Assembly (NCBI RefSeq): GCF_026552795.1
Contig: NZ_JANFPI010000006.1
Span: 1 to 64,000, forward strand
From: Ectorhizobium quercum
Lineage (GTDB): Bacteria > Pseudomonadota > Alphaproteobacteria > Rhizobiales > Rhizobiaceae
Reading direction: 5' to 3'
Length of the DNA stretch: 64,000 nt
Made by a program: the position numbers and the translations under genes. How positions within the stretch are numbered: position 1 is the stretch's first letter; each line of letters starts with the position of its first letter. Positions 24,697-34,441 of the stretch are shown piece by piece. A model generated the notes under the pieces. The model searched no databases and had not been told where the DNA came from. It saw only the letters and a list, made by a program, of their open reading frames with translations.

Positions 24697-27639
24697 ATGG
24701 CAGATAAAATGCTTATCGACGCCTCCCACGAGGAGGAGACACGCGTCGTCGTCGTTCGCGGCAACCGCATAGAAGAGTTCGATTTCGAATCCCAGCACAA
24801 GAAACAACTCAGGGGCAACATCTATCTGGCGAAGGTAACGAGGGTCGAGCCCTCGCTTCAGGCCGCCTTCGTCGATTATGGCGGCAACCGCCACGGCTTC
24901 CTGGCGTTCTCGGAAATCCATCCGGATTACTACCAGATTCCCCTCGCCGACCGTCAGGCCCTGCTGAAGGCCGAGGCCGAGGAGCATCGCCGCGCCGACC
25001 GCGACGACGACGACCCGTCCGAACCGTCCGCCCCGCAGGCGAAGGAAGCCGACAAGCCGGCAGCCGCCGCGGAGACTGTCGTCGAGGAGAGCGCCGCCGT
25101 CGAAACCGAAACGGCAATCGTCCCGGCTGAAGCGGAGGCTGCCGAGACGGCAGAGCCTGTCGCGGTGGAAGAACCCGCCAAGCCGAAGAAGCCGCGCCGC
25201 ACCCGTTCCCGCGCCAAGAAGGCCGAGGCTGCGCCGGAAGGCGAAACCGCTGCCGCGGACGCCGCTCGGGCGACGGACGAGCCGGGCGACGAGAGCGATG
25301 GCGGGGTCATGGCCGCCGCCGTCGACGCCGACACGATCTCCGAGGAGGCCGATCTCGGCCGCGGCCGCGAGTTCGAAGATGACGACGATGACGACGACGA
25401 CAACAATCACGAAAAGGAAGTGATCGAATCCGTCGGCGCGGAAGACGCGATGGAAGAGGTTCCGGACCGCGTCGTGCGCAAGCCGCGCAAGCAGTACCGC
25501 ATTCAGGAAGTCATCAAGCGCCGCCAGATCCTTTTGGTGCAGGTGGCCAAGGAAGAGCGCGGCAACAAGGGCGCGGCGCTTACCACCTATCTGTCGCTGG
25601 CCGGCCGTTATTCGGTCCTGATGCCGAACACCGCGCGCGGCGGCGGCATTTCGCGCAAGATCACCAATCCGCAGGACCGCAAGCGCCTGAAGGAAATCGC
25701 CCGCAGCCTCGACGTGCCGCAGGGCATGGGCGTCATCCTGCGTACCGCCGGCGCCAACCGCACCAAGGTCGAGATCAAGCGCGACTTCGAATATCTGATG
25801 CGCCTGTGGGAAAACGTCCGCACGCTGACGCTCAACTCCACGGCCCCCTGCCTCGTCTACGAGGAAGGCTCGCTGATCAAGCGCTCGATCCGCGACCTCT
25901 ACAACAAGGATATCAGCGAGGTCATCGTCGCCGGCGAGGAAGGCTATCGTGAAGCCAAGGACTTCATGAAGATGCTGATGCCGAGCCACGCCAAGGTGGT
26001 TCAGCCCTACCGCGACATCCATCCGATCTTCTCGCGCTCCGGCATCGAGGCGCAGCTCGACCGCATGCTCCAGCCGCAGGTGACACTGAAGTCGGGCGGC
26101 TACCTGATCATGAACCAGACGGAAGCGCTGGTCGCCATCGACGTCAACTCCGGCCGCTCGACCCGCGAGCACTCCATCGAGGACACCGCCCTCCAGACCA
26201 ATCTGGAAGCGGCCGAGGAAGTCGCCCGCCAGCTTCGCCTGCGCGACCTCGCCGGCCTGATCGTCATCGACTTCATCGACATGGAAGAGAAGCGCAACAA
26301 CCGCGCCGTCGAGAAGAAGCTGAAGGACTGCCTGAAGCATGACCGCGCCCGCATCCAGGTCGGCCGCATCTCGCATTTCGGCCTTCTGGAAATGTCGCGC
26401 CAGCGCATCCGCGCCTCGGTTCTGGAATCGACGACGCAGATCTGCTCGCATTGCGGCGGTACGGGCCATGTCCGGTCGCAATCCTCCGTCGCCCTGCATG
26501 TGCTGCGCGGCATCGAGGAATACCTGCTCAAGAACACCACGCACGATATCGTCGTGCGCGCGACGCCCGAAACCGCGCTTTACCTGCTCAACCACAAGCG
26601 CAACACCATCCTCGATTACGAGAATCGCTTCGGCGTCTCCATCTTCGTCGAAACGGATGACGGCATCGGCTCGCAGCACTTCGCCATCGACAAGGGCGAG
26701 CCGGTCGAAAACCCGGTGAAGATCGAAAACCTGCTTCAGCCCTTCACTATCGTCGAGGAAGAGGACGATTACGTTCCCGAAGAGATCGACGACGAGGAAG
26801 AGGACGATATTCCGGTCCGCGCGGCGAGCGACAGCGCAGCGGCCGGCGATGACCAGCAGGGCCGCAAGCGCAAGCGCCGCCGCCGCCGCCGCAACAACCG
26901 CAACGGCCAGGATCCGGACCAGATCGCCGCGCGCGGCGAGGACGGAAGCGAAGAGGACGAAAACGGCGACGCAGAGGATGACGACGCCGACGAGGCAAGC
27001 TCGGAAACCGATGCCGTGGCCGCCGACAAGGACGATGCCCAGAAGCGCAAGCGCCGCCGTCGCGGCAAGCGCGGAGGCGGTCGCCGCAACCGGACGGAAG
27101 ACGAAGGCGATATCGCCGCCGCTCAGGACGCATCCGGCGAGGACGCATCCGGCGAGGACGCGTCCGGGGAAGCGGAGGATGACGGCGACGAGAACGGCGA
27201 AGCCGAAGCCTTTGCCGACACCCCGGTCGTGACCGAAGCGGAACCGGTGGAGGCCGTATCGGAAACGCCGGCAGCCCCCGAATCCGCCCAGAATGCCGTT
27301 GAGTCCGCCACCTCCGAGGTTCCAGCTCCGAAGGCCCGCCGCACCCGCAAAGCCAAGGCCGTCGCCTCGCCGGTCGAGGAGCCGCTGATCGAAACGGTGG
27401 CCGAAGCCGCCATCGAAGCGAGCCTCGAGGAAGTGGCACCCGACGTCGCCGCCGAGATCGTCATCGAAAAGATCGTGACCGAAGTGGCTACGGAAGAAGC
27501 CAAGGCGTCGCGCGGCAATCGCGGCGAGAATATCGCCTCTTCCGCACCGGTGGTCACGTCCAACAAGGGCGAAGACGGCAACGACGAACCGCCAAAGCCG
27601 CGCAAAGCCGGCTGGTGGCAACGCCGCGGCTTCCTCTGA
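24697..27639 (+). CDS. rne: Ribonuclease E
   Basis: A 980-residue endoribonuclease, the organiser of the RNA degradosome. The S1 domain starts at residue 30 but is interrupted by an acidic, Ala/Glu-rich insert at about residues 95-265, as in other alphaproteobacterial RNase E. The catalytic core continues to about residue 690, with the DNase I-like metal site in LVAIDVNSGRST and the zinc-link CSHCGGTGH near residue 585. The C-terminal 290 residues are a low-complexity scaffold of acidic and Arg/Lys blocks (RKRKRRRRRRNNR, KRKRRRRGKRGGGRR) for RNA and partner binding. The end RKAGWWQRRGFL carries a GWW motif, which in Caulobacter RNase E recruits polynucleotide phosphorylase. Confidence 0.97.
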   Translation: MADKMLIDASHEEETRVVVVRGNRIEEFDFESQHKKQLRGNIYLAKVTRVEPSLQAAFVDYGGNRHGFLAFSEIHPDYYQIPLADRQALLKAEAEEHRRADRDDDDPSEPSAPQAKEADKPAAAAETVVEESAAVETETAIVPAEAEAAETAEPVAVEEPAKPKKPRRTRSRAKKAEAAPEGETAAADAARATDEPGDESDGGVMAAAVDADTISEEADLGRGREFEDDDDDDDDNNHEKEVIESVGAEDAMEEVPDRVVRKPRKQYRIQEVIKRRQILLVQVAKEERGNKGAALTTYLSLAGRYSVLMPNTARGGGISRKITNPQDRKRLKEIARSLDVPQGMGVILRTAGANRTKVEIKRDFEYLMRLWENVRTLTLNSTAPCLVYEEGSLIKRSIRDLYNKDISEVIVAGEEGYREAKDFMKMLMPSHAKVVQPYRDIHPIFSRSGIEAQLDRMLQPQVTLKSGGYLIMNQTEALVAIDVNSGRSTREHSIEDTALQTNLEAAEEVARQLRLRDLAGLIVIDFIDMEEKRNNRAVEKKLKDCLKHDRARIQVGRISHFGLLEMSRQRIRASVLESTTQICSHCGGTGHVRSQSSVALHVLRGIEEYLLKNTTHDIVVRATPETALYLLNHKRNTILDYENRFGVSIFVETDDGIGSQHFAIDKGEPVENPVKIENLLQPFTIVEEEDDYVPEEIDDEEEDDIPVRAASDSAAAGDDQQGRKRKRRRRRRNNRNGQDPDQIAARGEDGSEEDENGDAEDDDADEASSETDAVAADKDDAQKRKRRRRGKRGGGRRNRTEDEGDIAAAQDASGEDASGEDASGEAEDDGDENGEAEAFADTPVVTEAEPVEAVSETPAAPESAQNAVESATSEVPAPKARRTRKAKAVASPVEEPLIETVAEAAIEASLEEVAPDVAAEIVIEKIVTEVATEEAKASRGNRGENIASSAPVVTSNKGEDGNDEPPKPRKAGWWQRRGFL
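27127..27171 (+). repeat. Three 15-bp tandem repeats inside rne
   Basis: Two identical copies of GACGCATCCGGCGAG and a third diverged copy encode Asp-Ala-Ser-Gly-Glu repeats in the disordered C-terminal scaffold. In-frame units of this kind can expand or contract without breaking the protein. Confidence 0.85.
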
Positions 27640-27662
27640 GCCGCCCGTTACACAGCATTCTG

Positions 27663-27690
27663 AAAAGGCCGCCTCCGGGCGGCCTTTTCT
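27663..27690 (+). terminator. Intrinsic terminator of rne
   Basis: AAAAGGCCGCC pairs with GGCGGCCTTTT around a short TCCG-type loop, starting 24 bases after the rne stop, and ends in a T-run. It is a textbook Rho-independent terminator and can work in both directions. Confidence 0.9.
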
Positions 27691-27779
27691 GTTTCACATC
27701 CATGCCGGGGAGCGCGACGTCCGGAAAAGATGGATTCCATGCCCAAAGGCCATCAAGTGTATTGACGAACCCTCTTCTT

Positions 27780-27856
27780 CGTCACCCTTGGGTTTGACCC
27801 GAGGATCCACGCCGCGAGCAACGCGGTGGATGGTCGGGTCCAAGCCCGACCATGAC
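27780..27856. repeat. REP-like double-stem element (copy 2)
   Basis: It matches the element at 17086-17160: a degenerate CCTTGGGTTTGACCCGAGG arm, a central CACGCCGCGAGCAACGCGGTG stem and an almost identical GATGGTCGGGTCCAAGCCCGACCAT arm. It fills much of the 347-bp gap between rne and the converging aminotransferase; apart from the terminator, nothing else is seen there. Confidence 0.75.
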
Positions 27857-27986
27857 AAAAGAGAGCGATAGGCTGGTTGTCGGCAGTCTGACGACTTCAA
27901 ACCCGAAGCCGCACTTCACAATCCGATTCAAGCCGTTCGGACGATGAATCCGGAAATGCCGGCAAGCCCTTGAACGCGGATTCCTT

Positions 27987-29135
27987 TTAGCGTTTCAGCC
28001 AGCCTTCCATGCGGTTCACGGCCTCTTCGATTTCGGCCTGCGAACCGGCATAGGACAGTCTCAGCGCACGATGGCCTTCCAGGGGATCGAAGTCGAAGCC
28101 GGGTGTTGCGGCGACCGAAATCTCGGCCAGCATCCGCTTGGCGAACGCCATCGAGTCGTTGGTGTGGGCGCTGACGTCGGCATAGGCGTAGAAAGCCCCG
28201 TCCATCGGCGAAAGCAGGGGCAGCCCGATCTCCGGCAGCCGGCGCATCAGGAAGGCGCGGTTCGCGGCATAGGTCTGCTTGCACGCATCCAGTTCCTCGC
28301 CGGCGCCGAGCGCGGCGACGGCGGCGATCTGCGACAGTTCCGGCGCGGAGATATAGAGGCTCTGGGCAAGGCATTCGAGCGGGCGGACAAGGTTTTCCGG
28401 CAGCACCATCCAGCCGATGCGCCAACCCGTCATGCAATAATATTTCGAGAAGGAGTTGATGACGACCACATCCTGCGTCAGTTCCAGCGCGCTCGTCTCC
28501 TCCCCCGTGAAGGTCAGTCCGTGATAGATTTCGTCGGAGATGAAGGCCGCGCCGCGGGCCGCGCACCAGTCGGCCAGCGCCTTGAGCCCTGCCCTGCCCG
28601 TGACCGTTCCCGTGGGGTTGGCGGGGCTTGCCAGCAGGACACCCCTGATCGGCTTGCCCGTTTCGCGTTCGGCCGCCTCCAGGCTTTCCGGCGTCAGGGT
28701 GAAGCCGGTCGCCGCATTCACCGCGACCTCCACCGCAGTGAGGCCGAGCGCGCCGAGGATTGCCCGGTAGGCCGGATAGCCGGGACGGGCGATGGCAACC
28801 TGGTCGCCGGCGTCGAAAAGCCCCAGAAACGCCAGATTGAAGCCGGCCGAGGAGCCGGTGGTGATCGCGATGCGGGCGGGATCGACCTCGACGCCATGCC
28901 GGTCGGCGTAATGCCCGGCAATCGCCTTGCGCAGTTCCGGCAGGCCCAGCGCATCCGTGTAGCCGATGCGGCCGTGGGCGAGAGCGGCTTCCGCAGCCCT
29001 CGGCGCCGGGGCGGAGGGCTGCCCGACTGCCATCGAGATCACCGGACGGCCGGCCTGGCGGGCCTTCGTGGCTTCGGCCAGAACATCCATAGCGTGAAAC
29101 GGCTCGACGGCGGAACGTTTGGAAGGCAGGATCAC
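27987..29135 (-). CDS. PLP-dependent class I/II aminotransferase
   Basis: A 382-residue fold-type I aminotransferase related to aspartate/aromatic aminotransferases. The Schiff-base lysine is in INSFSKYYCMTGWRIGW (about residue 233), with substrate-pocket motifs ASPANPTGTV and FISDEIYHGL upstream and a C-terminal arginine region HRALRLSYAGS. The amino acid substrate cannot be read out; aspartate/prephenate-type or valine-pyruvate-type activity are both possible. It is convergent with rne and divergent from the DsbA-like gene, so probably transcribed alone. Confidence 0.87.
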   Translation of the reverse strand: MILPSKRSAVEPFHAMDVLAEATKARQAGRPVISMAVGQPSAPAPRAAEAALAHGRIGYTDALGLPELRKAIAGHYADRHGVEVDPARIAITTGSSAGFNLAFLGLFDAGDQVAIARPGYPAYRAILGALGLTAVEVAVNAATGFTLTPESLEAAERETGKPIRGVLLASPANPTGTVTGRAGLKALADWCAARGAAFISDEIYHGLTFTGEETSALELTQDVVVINSFSKYYCMTGWRIGWMVLPENLVRPLECLAQSLYISAPELSQIAAVAALGAGEELDACKQTYAANRAFLMRRLPEIGLPLLSPMDGAFYAYADVSAHTNDSMAFAKRMLAEISVAATPGFDFDPLEGHRALRLSYAGSQAEIEEAVNRMEGWLKR

Positions 29136-29338
29136 GAAAGTCTCCTCGACGGGATAAAAAATCGGCGGGAGCGGCGGTCTACAGCGCGATGCGCCCGAAT
29201 TTGCCCGACAATTGCCGTATTATGGCATTCTTCACAATGGCAGGAGCTTGCGGAAAGGCGATTTTTTGCCGTTCCTCCTTCTTCGCAACTGCACTAGGCT
29301 TCGCGCAACCGGATTCGGACAGAGATCGGAAGAGAACC

Positions 29339-30100
29339 ATGAGAAAGACCGCCCGCCTCGCCGCCGCGCCGTTTCTGGGCGCGGCCCTTCTTCTGGCCGC
29401 GCCGCCGGCCGGCGCATTCAGTGATGCCGAGAAGAAGGAGATTGGCGAGATCGTAAAGCAATATCTGATCGAGAATCCGGAAATCATGCTGGAAGTGCAG
29501 GATGCGCTGGAAGAGAAGATCGCCGAGGCCCGCAACCAGCAGGCCAGGACCGCGCTGGACAACAACAGAGAGGCGATCTTCGAGTCGCCAGTCGATCTCG
29601 TCCTCGGAAATCCGAAAGGCGATGTCACCATCGTCGAGTTTTTCGACTACAATTGTGGCTACTGCAAACAGAGCCTCGGGACGATGACCGAGTTGCTGGG
29701 CAAGGACAAGAACATCCGCTTCGTCCTCAAGGAATGGCCGATCCTCGGCCCCGATTCCGATGCCACCCACCGCGTTTCCGATGCGGTGCGCAAGGTCGCG
29801 CCGGAGAAATACGGCGACTTCTTCATGAGGGTCATGAGCGCGCAGAGCCGCACCAACGAGGACAAGGCCATCGACGCAGCGGTTTCGCTGGGCATCGACG
29901 AGGCCACGCTGCGCCGGACCATGAAGGACAGCCCGAACGACGCCACGCAGGCCGCAACGCATCAACTGGCGCTGACGCTCGGCTTCAACGGCACGCCGGC
30001 CTATATCGTCGGCGACGAAACCCTGCCCGGCGCCTACGGCATAGACGCCTTCGACCGGAAGATCGCCAACCTGCGCGGTTGCGGCAAGGCGACCTGCTGA
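29339..30100 (+). CDS. DsbA-family thiol-disulfide oxidoreductase
   Basis: A 253-residue exported thioredoxin-fold protein. The start at 29339 gives a signal peptide (RKTARLAAAPFLGAALLLAA, cleavage near AGA-FSD). A helical N-terminal extension (about residues 30-80) precedes the thioredoxin fold, with the redox motif Cys-Gly-Tyr-Cys in FFDYNCGYCKQS and the cis-proline loop in FNGTPAYIVGDE. The helical extension resembles ScsC/Com1-type DsbA relatives, which act as oxidases or isomerases in the periplasm. It is upstream of aroQ on the same strand with 222 bases between. Confidence 0.9.
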   Translation: MRKTARLAAAPFLGAALLLAAPPAGAFSDAEKKEIGEIVKQYLIENPEIMLEVQDALEEKIAEARNQQARTALDNNREAIFESPVDLVLGNPKGDVTIVEFFDYNCGYCKQSLGTMTELLGKDKNIRFVLKEWPILGPDSDATHRVSDAVRKVAPEKYGDFFMRVMSAQSRTNEDKAIDAAVSLGIDEATLRRTMKDSPNDATQAATHQLALTLGFNGTPAYIVGDETLPGAYGIDAFDRKIANLRGCGKATC

Positions 30101-30322
30101 CATGAAACCGCGCCGATCGAACGGCACCGGTCTGTGGACAGGCTTCTCCGGTCGTCTGGGGGCTTCCCCTTGATCGCCTTGACGGCTATAGGTGTTCGCT
30201 AAATTGCGGCATCCGCGCGCCACCCGGCGGCGAGGATTTCGCAGCATGTGAGGAACTGAGCCTGATCCTTTCCTTCGCCCGATGACGGCTGAAAGTGTCA
30301 CGCGCTAACGGAACAGCAGACA

Positions 30323-30757
30323 ATGAAGACAGTCTTCGTGCTGAACGGTCCCAACCTGAACATGTTGGGCAAGCGCGAGCCCGGCATTTACGGCGGCAAA
30401 ACCCTGAAGGACATCGAGGCGGATTGTGTCGCGGCAGGCCGCGAACTCGGCTTTTCGGTCGATTTCCGCCAGTCGAACCACGAAGGCGTCCTCGTCGACT
30501 GGCTGCACGAGGCTAACGACAAGGCCTTGGGCGTCGCCATCAATGCGGGGGCCTACACACACACCTCCGTCGCGCTTCACGATGCCATCCGCGCCATCTC
30601 CATTCCGGTGGTGGAGGTGCATATTTCCAATATCCACGCTCGCGAGGAATTCCGTCACCGCTCGCTGATCGCGCCCGCGGCCAAGGGCATGATCTGCGGT
30701 TTCGGTCCCGCCAGCTACACGCTTGCGCTCTCCGCGCTCAAATCCATCACGGAATAA
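30323..30757 (+). CDS. aroQ: 3-dehydroquinate dehydratase, type II
   Basis: A 144-residue dodecameric-type dehydroquinase of the shikimate pathway (3-dehydroquinate to 3-dehydroshikimate). The N-terminal [19 protein letters not shown] carries the active-site arginine and tyrosine; the middle [17 protein letters not shown] and the catalytic histidine segment [17 protein letters not shown] are intact. It lies just upstream of accB, an order seen in many proteobacteria, and probably shares transcription with accBC. Confidence 0.96.
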   Translation: MKTVFVLNGPNLNMLGKREPGIYGGKTLKDIEADCVAAGRELGFSVDFRQSNHEGVLVDWLHEANDKALGVAINAGAYTHTSVALHDAIRAISIPVVEVHISNIHAREEFRHRSLIAPAAKGMICGFGPASYTLALSALKSITE

Positions 30758-30777
30758 CAAGACAAAGGGAGACTTTC

Positions 30778-31242
30778 ATGGCTGACAAGAAATCCGGTAT
30801 CGACCAGACGCTGATCCGCGATCTGGCGAATATCCTGCGCGATACCGACCTTTCCGAAATCGAAGTGGAACAGGACGACCTGCGCATTCGCGTCTCCCGC
30901 AACGCCACCATCGTCCAGGCCGCCGCCCCGGTCTACGCATCGGCTCCCGCCCCTGCCGCGGCGCCGGCCGCAGCCGCACCGGCCGCGCCTGTTTCCGCGA
31001 AGGACAACCCGAACGCCGTCACCTCGCCGATGGTCGGCACGATCTACCTCGCACCGGCTCCGGGCGCGAGCCCGTTCGTCGAAGTCGGCGCCCAGGTCAA
31101 GGAAGGCCAGACGCTGCTCATCGTCGAAGCCATGAAGACCATGAACCAGATCCCGGCTCCGCGCGCGGGCAAGGTCACGGCCATCCTCGTCGAGAACGCA
31201 CAGCCCGTCGAATTCGGCGAGCCGCTCGTCGTCATCGAGTAA
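30778..31242 (+). CDS. accB: Biotin carboxyl carrier protein of acetyl-CoA carboxylase
   Basis: A 154-residue carrier whose biotinyl-lysine swings between carboxylase and transferase sites during malonyl-CoA synthesis. The N-terminal domain is followed by an Ala/Pro-rich flexible linker (about residues 48-75) and the biotinyl domain (75-154) with the lysine in [11 protein letters not shown] and the 'thumb' [19 protein letters not shown] ribosome site precedes the ATG. It is 20 bases after aroQ and 12 before accC, in one operon. Confidence 0.97.
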   Translation: MADKKSGIDQTLIRDLANILRDTDLSEIEVEQDDLRIRVSRNATIVQAAAPVYASAPAPAAAPAAAAPAAPVSAKDNPNAVTSPMVGTIYLAPAPGASPFVEVGAQVKEGQTLLIVEAMKTMNQIPAPRAGKVTAILVENAQPVEFGEPLVVIE

Positions 31243-31254
31243 GGCGAAACACTG

Positions 31255-32598
31255 ATGGTCTCGAAAATCCTCATTGCAAACCGCGGCGAGATCGCGCTGC
31301 GCGTGCTTCGTGCCTGCAAGGAGCTGGGAATTGCGACGGTCGCCGTCCATTCCACGGCCGATGCGGACGCCATGCATGTGCGCCTCGCCGACGAAAGCGT
31401 CTGCATCGGCCCGCCGCCGTCGCGCGACAGCTATCTCAACATCCACCAGATCGTCGCCGCCTGTGAGATCACCGGCGCCGACGCGGTTCATCCCGGTTAC
31501 GGCTTCCTGTCGGAAAACGCCAAGTTCGCCGATATTCTCGATGCGCACGGCATCACCTTCATCGGCCCGACCGCCGAGCATATCCGTCTGATGGGCGACA
31601 AGATTACCGCCAAGCAGACGGCCGTGGAACTCGGCATTCCGGTCGTTCCGGGCTCCGACGGCGAGGTCCGTCCGGAAAATGCGCTGGAAATCGCCAGGGG
31701 CATCGGCTTCCCGATTCTCATCAAGGCGACCGCCGGCGGCGGCGGCCGCGGCATGAAGGTGGCCCGCACCGAAGCCGAACTGGAAGAAGCCGTGTCGACA
31801 GCCCGCTCCGAGGCGGCAGCCGCCTTCGGCAACGACGCCGTCTACATGGAGAAATACCTCGAAAAGCCGCGCCACATCGAAATCCAGGTGCTGGGCGACG
31901 GCGAGGGCAACGCCATCCATCTCGGCGAACGCGATTGCTCGCTGCAACGGCGCCACCAGAAGGTCTGGGAAGAGGCCGCCTCGCCGGCCCTGAACGACGA
32001 GCAGCGCGAAAGGATCGGCGAGATCTGCGCCGTGGCGATGCGCAAGCTGAAATATCGCGGTGCCGGCACGGTCGAATTCCTCTACGAGAACGGCGAGTTC
32101 TATTTCATCGAAATGAACACCCGCCTTCAGGTGGAGCATCCGGTGACGGAAGCCATTACCGGCATCGATCTGGTCTACGAGCAGATCAACATCGCGTCCG
32201 GCAAGGGTATTTCCGTGGAGCAGAAGGACGTGGTCTTCCACGGCCATGCCATCGAATGCCGCATCAATGCCGAGGACCCGCGCACCTTCGTTCCCTCGCC
32301 GGGCACGATCACGACCTTCCATACACCGGGCGGTCTCGGCGTGCGCATCGATTCGGGCGCCTATGCCGGTTACAAGATCCCGCCCTATTACGACAGCCTC
32401 ATCGGCAAGCTCATCGTCCACGGGCGCACCCGCGACGAGTGCCTGAAGCGTCTGTCGCGCGTGCTCGACGAGTTCGTCGTGGACGGCATCAAGACCACGC
32501 TGCCGCTGTTCCAGGACCTCGTGAAGAACGCGGATATCCAGGCGGGCAACTACGACATTCACTGGCTGGAGAAATATCTGGCCAGCACCAGTGCCTGA
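31255..32598 (+). CDS. accC: Biotin carboxylase subunit of acetyl-CoA carboxylase
   Basis: A 447-residue ATP-grasp enzyme that carboxylates the biotin on AccB. The N-terminal fold starts [20 protein letters not shown], the ATP-binding glycine loop is [14 protein letters not shown], and the catalytic [20 protein letters not shown] and [16 protein letters not shown] motifs are complete. It follows accB by 12 bases and is itself followed by aat after three bases, so the three are translated from one message. Confidence 0.97.
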   Translation: MVSKILIANRGEIALRVLRACKELGIATVAVHSTADADAMHVRLADESVCIGPPPSRDSYLNIHQIVAACEITGADAVHPGYGFLSENAKFADILDAHGITFIGPTAEHIRLMGDKITAKQTAVELGIPVVPGSDGEVRPENALEIARGIGFPILIKATAGGGGRGMKVARTEAELEEAVSTARSEAAAAFGNDAVYMEKYLEKPRHIEIQVLGDGEGNAIHLGERDCSLQRRHQKVWEEAASPALNDEQRERIGEICAVAMRKLKYRGAGTVEFLYENGEFYFIEMNTRLQVEHPVTEAITGIDLVYEQINIASGKGISVEQKDVVFHGHAIECRINAEDPRTFVPSPGTITTFHTPGGLGVRIDSGAYAGYKIPPYYDSLIGKLIVHGRTRDECLKRLSRVLDEFVVDGIKTTLPLFQDLVKNADIQAGNYDIHWLEKYLASTSA

Positions 32599-32601
32599 CC
32601 G

Positions 32602-33219
32602 ATGGCGAGGCGGCGCAGCGGACAGAACGAGCTGACGCCCGACATTCTGCTGCGCGCCTATTCCATCGGGCTTTTCCCGATGGCCGAATCGGCGGACGAC
32701 CCGGAAATCTTCTGGGTCTCCCCCGAACTCAGGGGCATCCTGCCCCTCGACGAGCGTTTCCACGTCTCGCACAGCCTTGCGAAGTTCATCCGCAGGAAGC
32801 CCTTCGACATCCGCTTCGACCACGATTTTCCGGCGGTGATGCGTGCCTGCGCGGAAACCACGCCGGAGCGGCCAAGCACGTGGATCAACGGGACGATCTA
32901 CGAACTTTACTGCACGCTTGCCCGCTTCGGCCACGCCCACAGCGTCGAAGCCTATGAAGGCAACGAACTCGTCGGCGGGCTCTACGGCGTGTCCCTCGGC
33001 TCCGCCTTTTTCGGCGAGAGCATGTTCTCCCGGCGCACCAACGCCTCGAAGGTCTGCCTCGTGGCGCTGGTGGAACGGCTGCGGGAAAAGGGGTTCACCC
33101 TGCTCGACACACAGTTCACCACCGACCATCTCAAGACGTTCGGCGCCATCGATATTCCGAAGGATGCCTATCTGGAACTGCTGGAGAGCGCCATGTCCTC
33201 TCCGCATCTCGCCTTCTGA
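32602..33219 (+). CDS. aat: Leucyl/phenylalanyl-tRNA-protein transferase
   Basis: A 205-residue enzyme that adds Leu or Phe to N-terminal Arg/Lys of proteins, marking them for ClpAP through the N-end rule. Family features include [29 protein letters not shown], the [19 protein letters not shown] core and [16 protein letters not shown]. It closes the accBC operon. The stop is followed by converging genes on the other strand. Confidence 0.95.
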   Translation: MARRRSGQNELTPDILLRAYSIGLFPMAESADDPEIFWVSPELRGILPLDERFHVSHSLAKFIRRKPFDIRFDHDFPAVMRACAETTPERPSTWINGTIYELYCTLARFGHAHSVEAYEGNELVGGLYGVSLGSAFFGESMFSRRTNASKVCLVALVERLREKGFTLLDTQFTTDHLKTFGAIDIPKDAYLELLESAMSSPHLAF

Positions 33220-33231
33220 GACGGCCGGCCG

Positions 33232-33666
33232 TCAGTTGGACGGCGGTGGAGCCGGCACGTCGGACTGCTGCTTGCACGTCGTCAGCCAGACGTCATAGAT
33301 CGGATGCTCCACGGCGTTCAGCCCCGGACTGTCGGCAAACATCCAGCCGGTGAAGATACGGCGGATCTTGCGGTCGAGGGTGATTTCGTCGACTTCCACG
33401 AAAGCATCGATGCGCTGGGCCTCGGTTTCGTCGCGCGAATAGCAGACCTTGGGCGTCACCTGCAACGCGCCGAACTGCACGGTCTCGTCGATATAGACGT
33501 CGAAGGAAGTGATGCGGCCCGTAATCTTGTCGATGCCGGAGAAGACGGCGACGGGATTGGAGAGACGCTCGGCGCGAACGGGCGCGTAAAGGCTCAGGGC
33601 ACCGAGAAGGGAGAGCGCCAGCGCACCTGCCGTCCGTATTGCAGATCGTCCGAAAATCACGCTCAT
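33232..33666 (-). CDS. DUF2155 secreted protein
   Basis: A 144-residue exported protein of the DUF2155 family, common beside aat and the complex I accessory gene in Rhizobiales. The ATG at 33666 gives a signal peptide (MSVIFGRSAIRTAGALALSL, then LGALSLYAP, cleavage near VRA-ERL). The domain core includes FDVYIDETVQFGALQVTPKV and FTGWMFADSPGLNAVEHPIY, with two cysteines (CYSRDE and TTCKQ) that could form a disulfide. It was selected over the upstream ATG at 33729. The function is unknown. Confidence 0.88.
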   Translation of the reverse strand: MSVIFGRSAIRTAGALALSLLGALSLYAPVRAERLSNPVAVFSGIDKITGRITSFDVYIDETVQFGALQVTPKVCYSRDETEAQRIDAFVEVDEITLDRKIRRIFTGWMFADSPGLNAVEHPIYDVWLTTCKQQSDVPAPPPSN

Positions 33667-33746
33667 CCTGTCCTCAGCACCATAATCGAAGGCCGCCGTT
33701 TCCGGCGGCTCAGACTGCTGACAAAGCACCCGTTACTCTGTTTCGC

Positions 33747-33818
33747 CATGCCCGGGCCTGATCCGGGCATCCGGCGGCATCCGCTTTGTGGACCCTCGGG
33801 TCAAGCCCGAGGGTGACA
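33747..33818. repeat. REP-like double-stem element (copy 3, hybrid)
   Basis: The left stem is CATGCCCGGGCCTGATCCGGGCAT and the right stem is ACCCTCGGGTCAAGCCCGAGGGT. The right arm matches the left arm of copy 1, so it appears to be a mosaic of the same stem types in a new combination. It lies between DUF2155 and the NDUFA12-like gene. Confidence 0.7.
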
Positions 33819-33896
33819 GAGGAGAGGGTTTGTCAATCATTGGCCGCCATTTCCGGCGGTGCTTCCCATTTGCGTAAATGCGAAATATGGCAAGGG

Positions 33897-34295
33897 TTAG
33901 TTGCCCGGCGTCCAGGCATCGTAGTCGCCGGTCACGCGCGGACGTTCGCCGGGAACGGCCAGCGAGCCCGGGGGACGGTATGCGTTCGGCCCACCGGTCG
34001 GGTTGGCGCGATGCGACTTCTCCCATTCGCGGGCCACATAATGTTCCTTCGAGGGCGGCGTGTCGGTACGGTAGTGCATCCAGCCGTGCCAGCCGGGCGG
34101 AATGGCCGAGGCTTCGGCATAGCCATTATAGATCACCCAGCGGCGCGGCTTGCCCCAGGTCGTCATCGTGCCTTCGTAATAGACGTTGCCCAGCTCGTCC
34201 TCGCCCACCTTGGTGCCCTTGCGCCAGGTAAAGAAGCGCGTGCCGATCGTCTGACCGTTCCACCAGGTGAAAATCTGTGTGATGAGCTGTTTCAT
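33897..34295 (-). CDS. NDUFA12-family complex I accessory protein
   Basis: A 132-residue homologue of the mitochondrial complex I subunit NDUFA12 (B17.2), one of the supernumerary subunits already present in alphaproteobacterial complex I. Hallmarks are TRFFTWRKGTKVGEDELGN, YYEGTMTTWGKPRRWVIYNG and PPGWHGWMHY, with a Pro-rich C-terminus. It probably stabilises NADH:quinone oxidoreductase on the cytoplasmic side of the peripheral arm. It is co-oriented with DUF2155 downstream, 231 bases away. Confidence 0.93.
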   Translation of the reverse strand: MKQLITQIFTWWNGQTIGTRFFTWRKGTKVGEDELGNVYYEGTMTTWGKPRRWVIYNGYAEASAIPPGWHGWMHYRTDTPPSKEHYVAREWEKSHRANPTGGPNAYRPPGSLAVPGERPRVTGDYDAWTPGN

Positions 34296-34441
34296 GTCCT
34301 GTCCTCGAAGGCACGCGGCGAACCGCGCAACACGAATGTTTCTTTCTGCTTATGCCGCCTCGCCCCGGCGTTGTCCAGTGGTTCGAGAGGGGCAAGACCC
34401 GGTTCTTCATGTCTATGAAGACGTGGCGGCACGATCGGGCA

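Noticed and set aside
27127..27171. Tandem 15-bp repeats as a CRISPR or VNTR locus
   Set aside because: They are in frame inside rne with no spacers; no CRISPR array or cas gene is in the window.
24694..27621. 975-codon open frame antisense to rne
   Set aside because: It consists of low-complexity Gly/Arg/Leu runs created by the Glu/Ala-rich codons of rne; RNase E on the other strand is certain.
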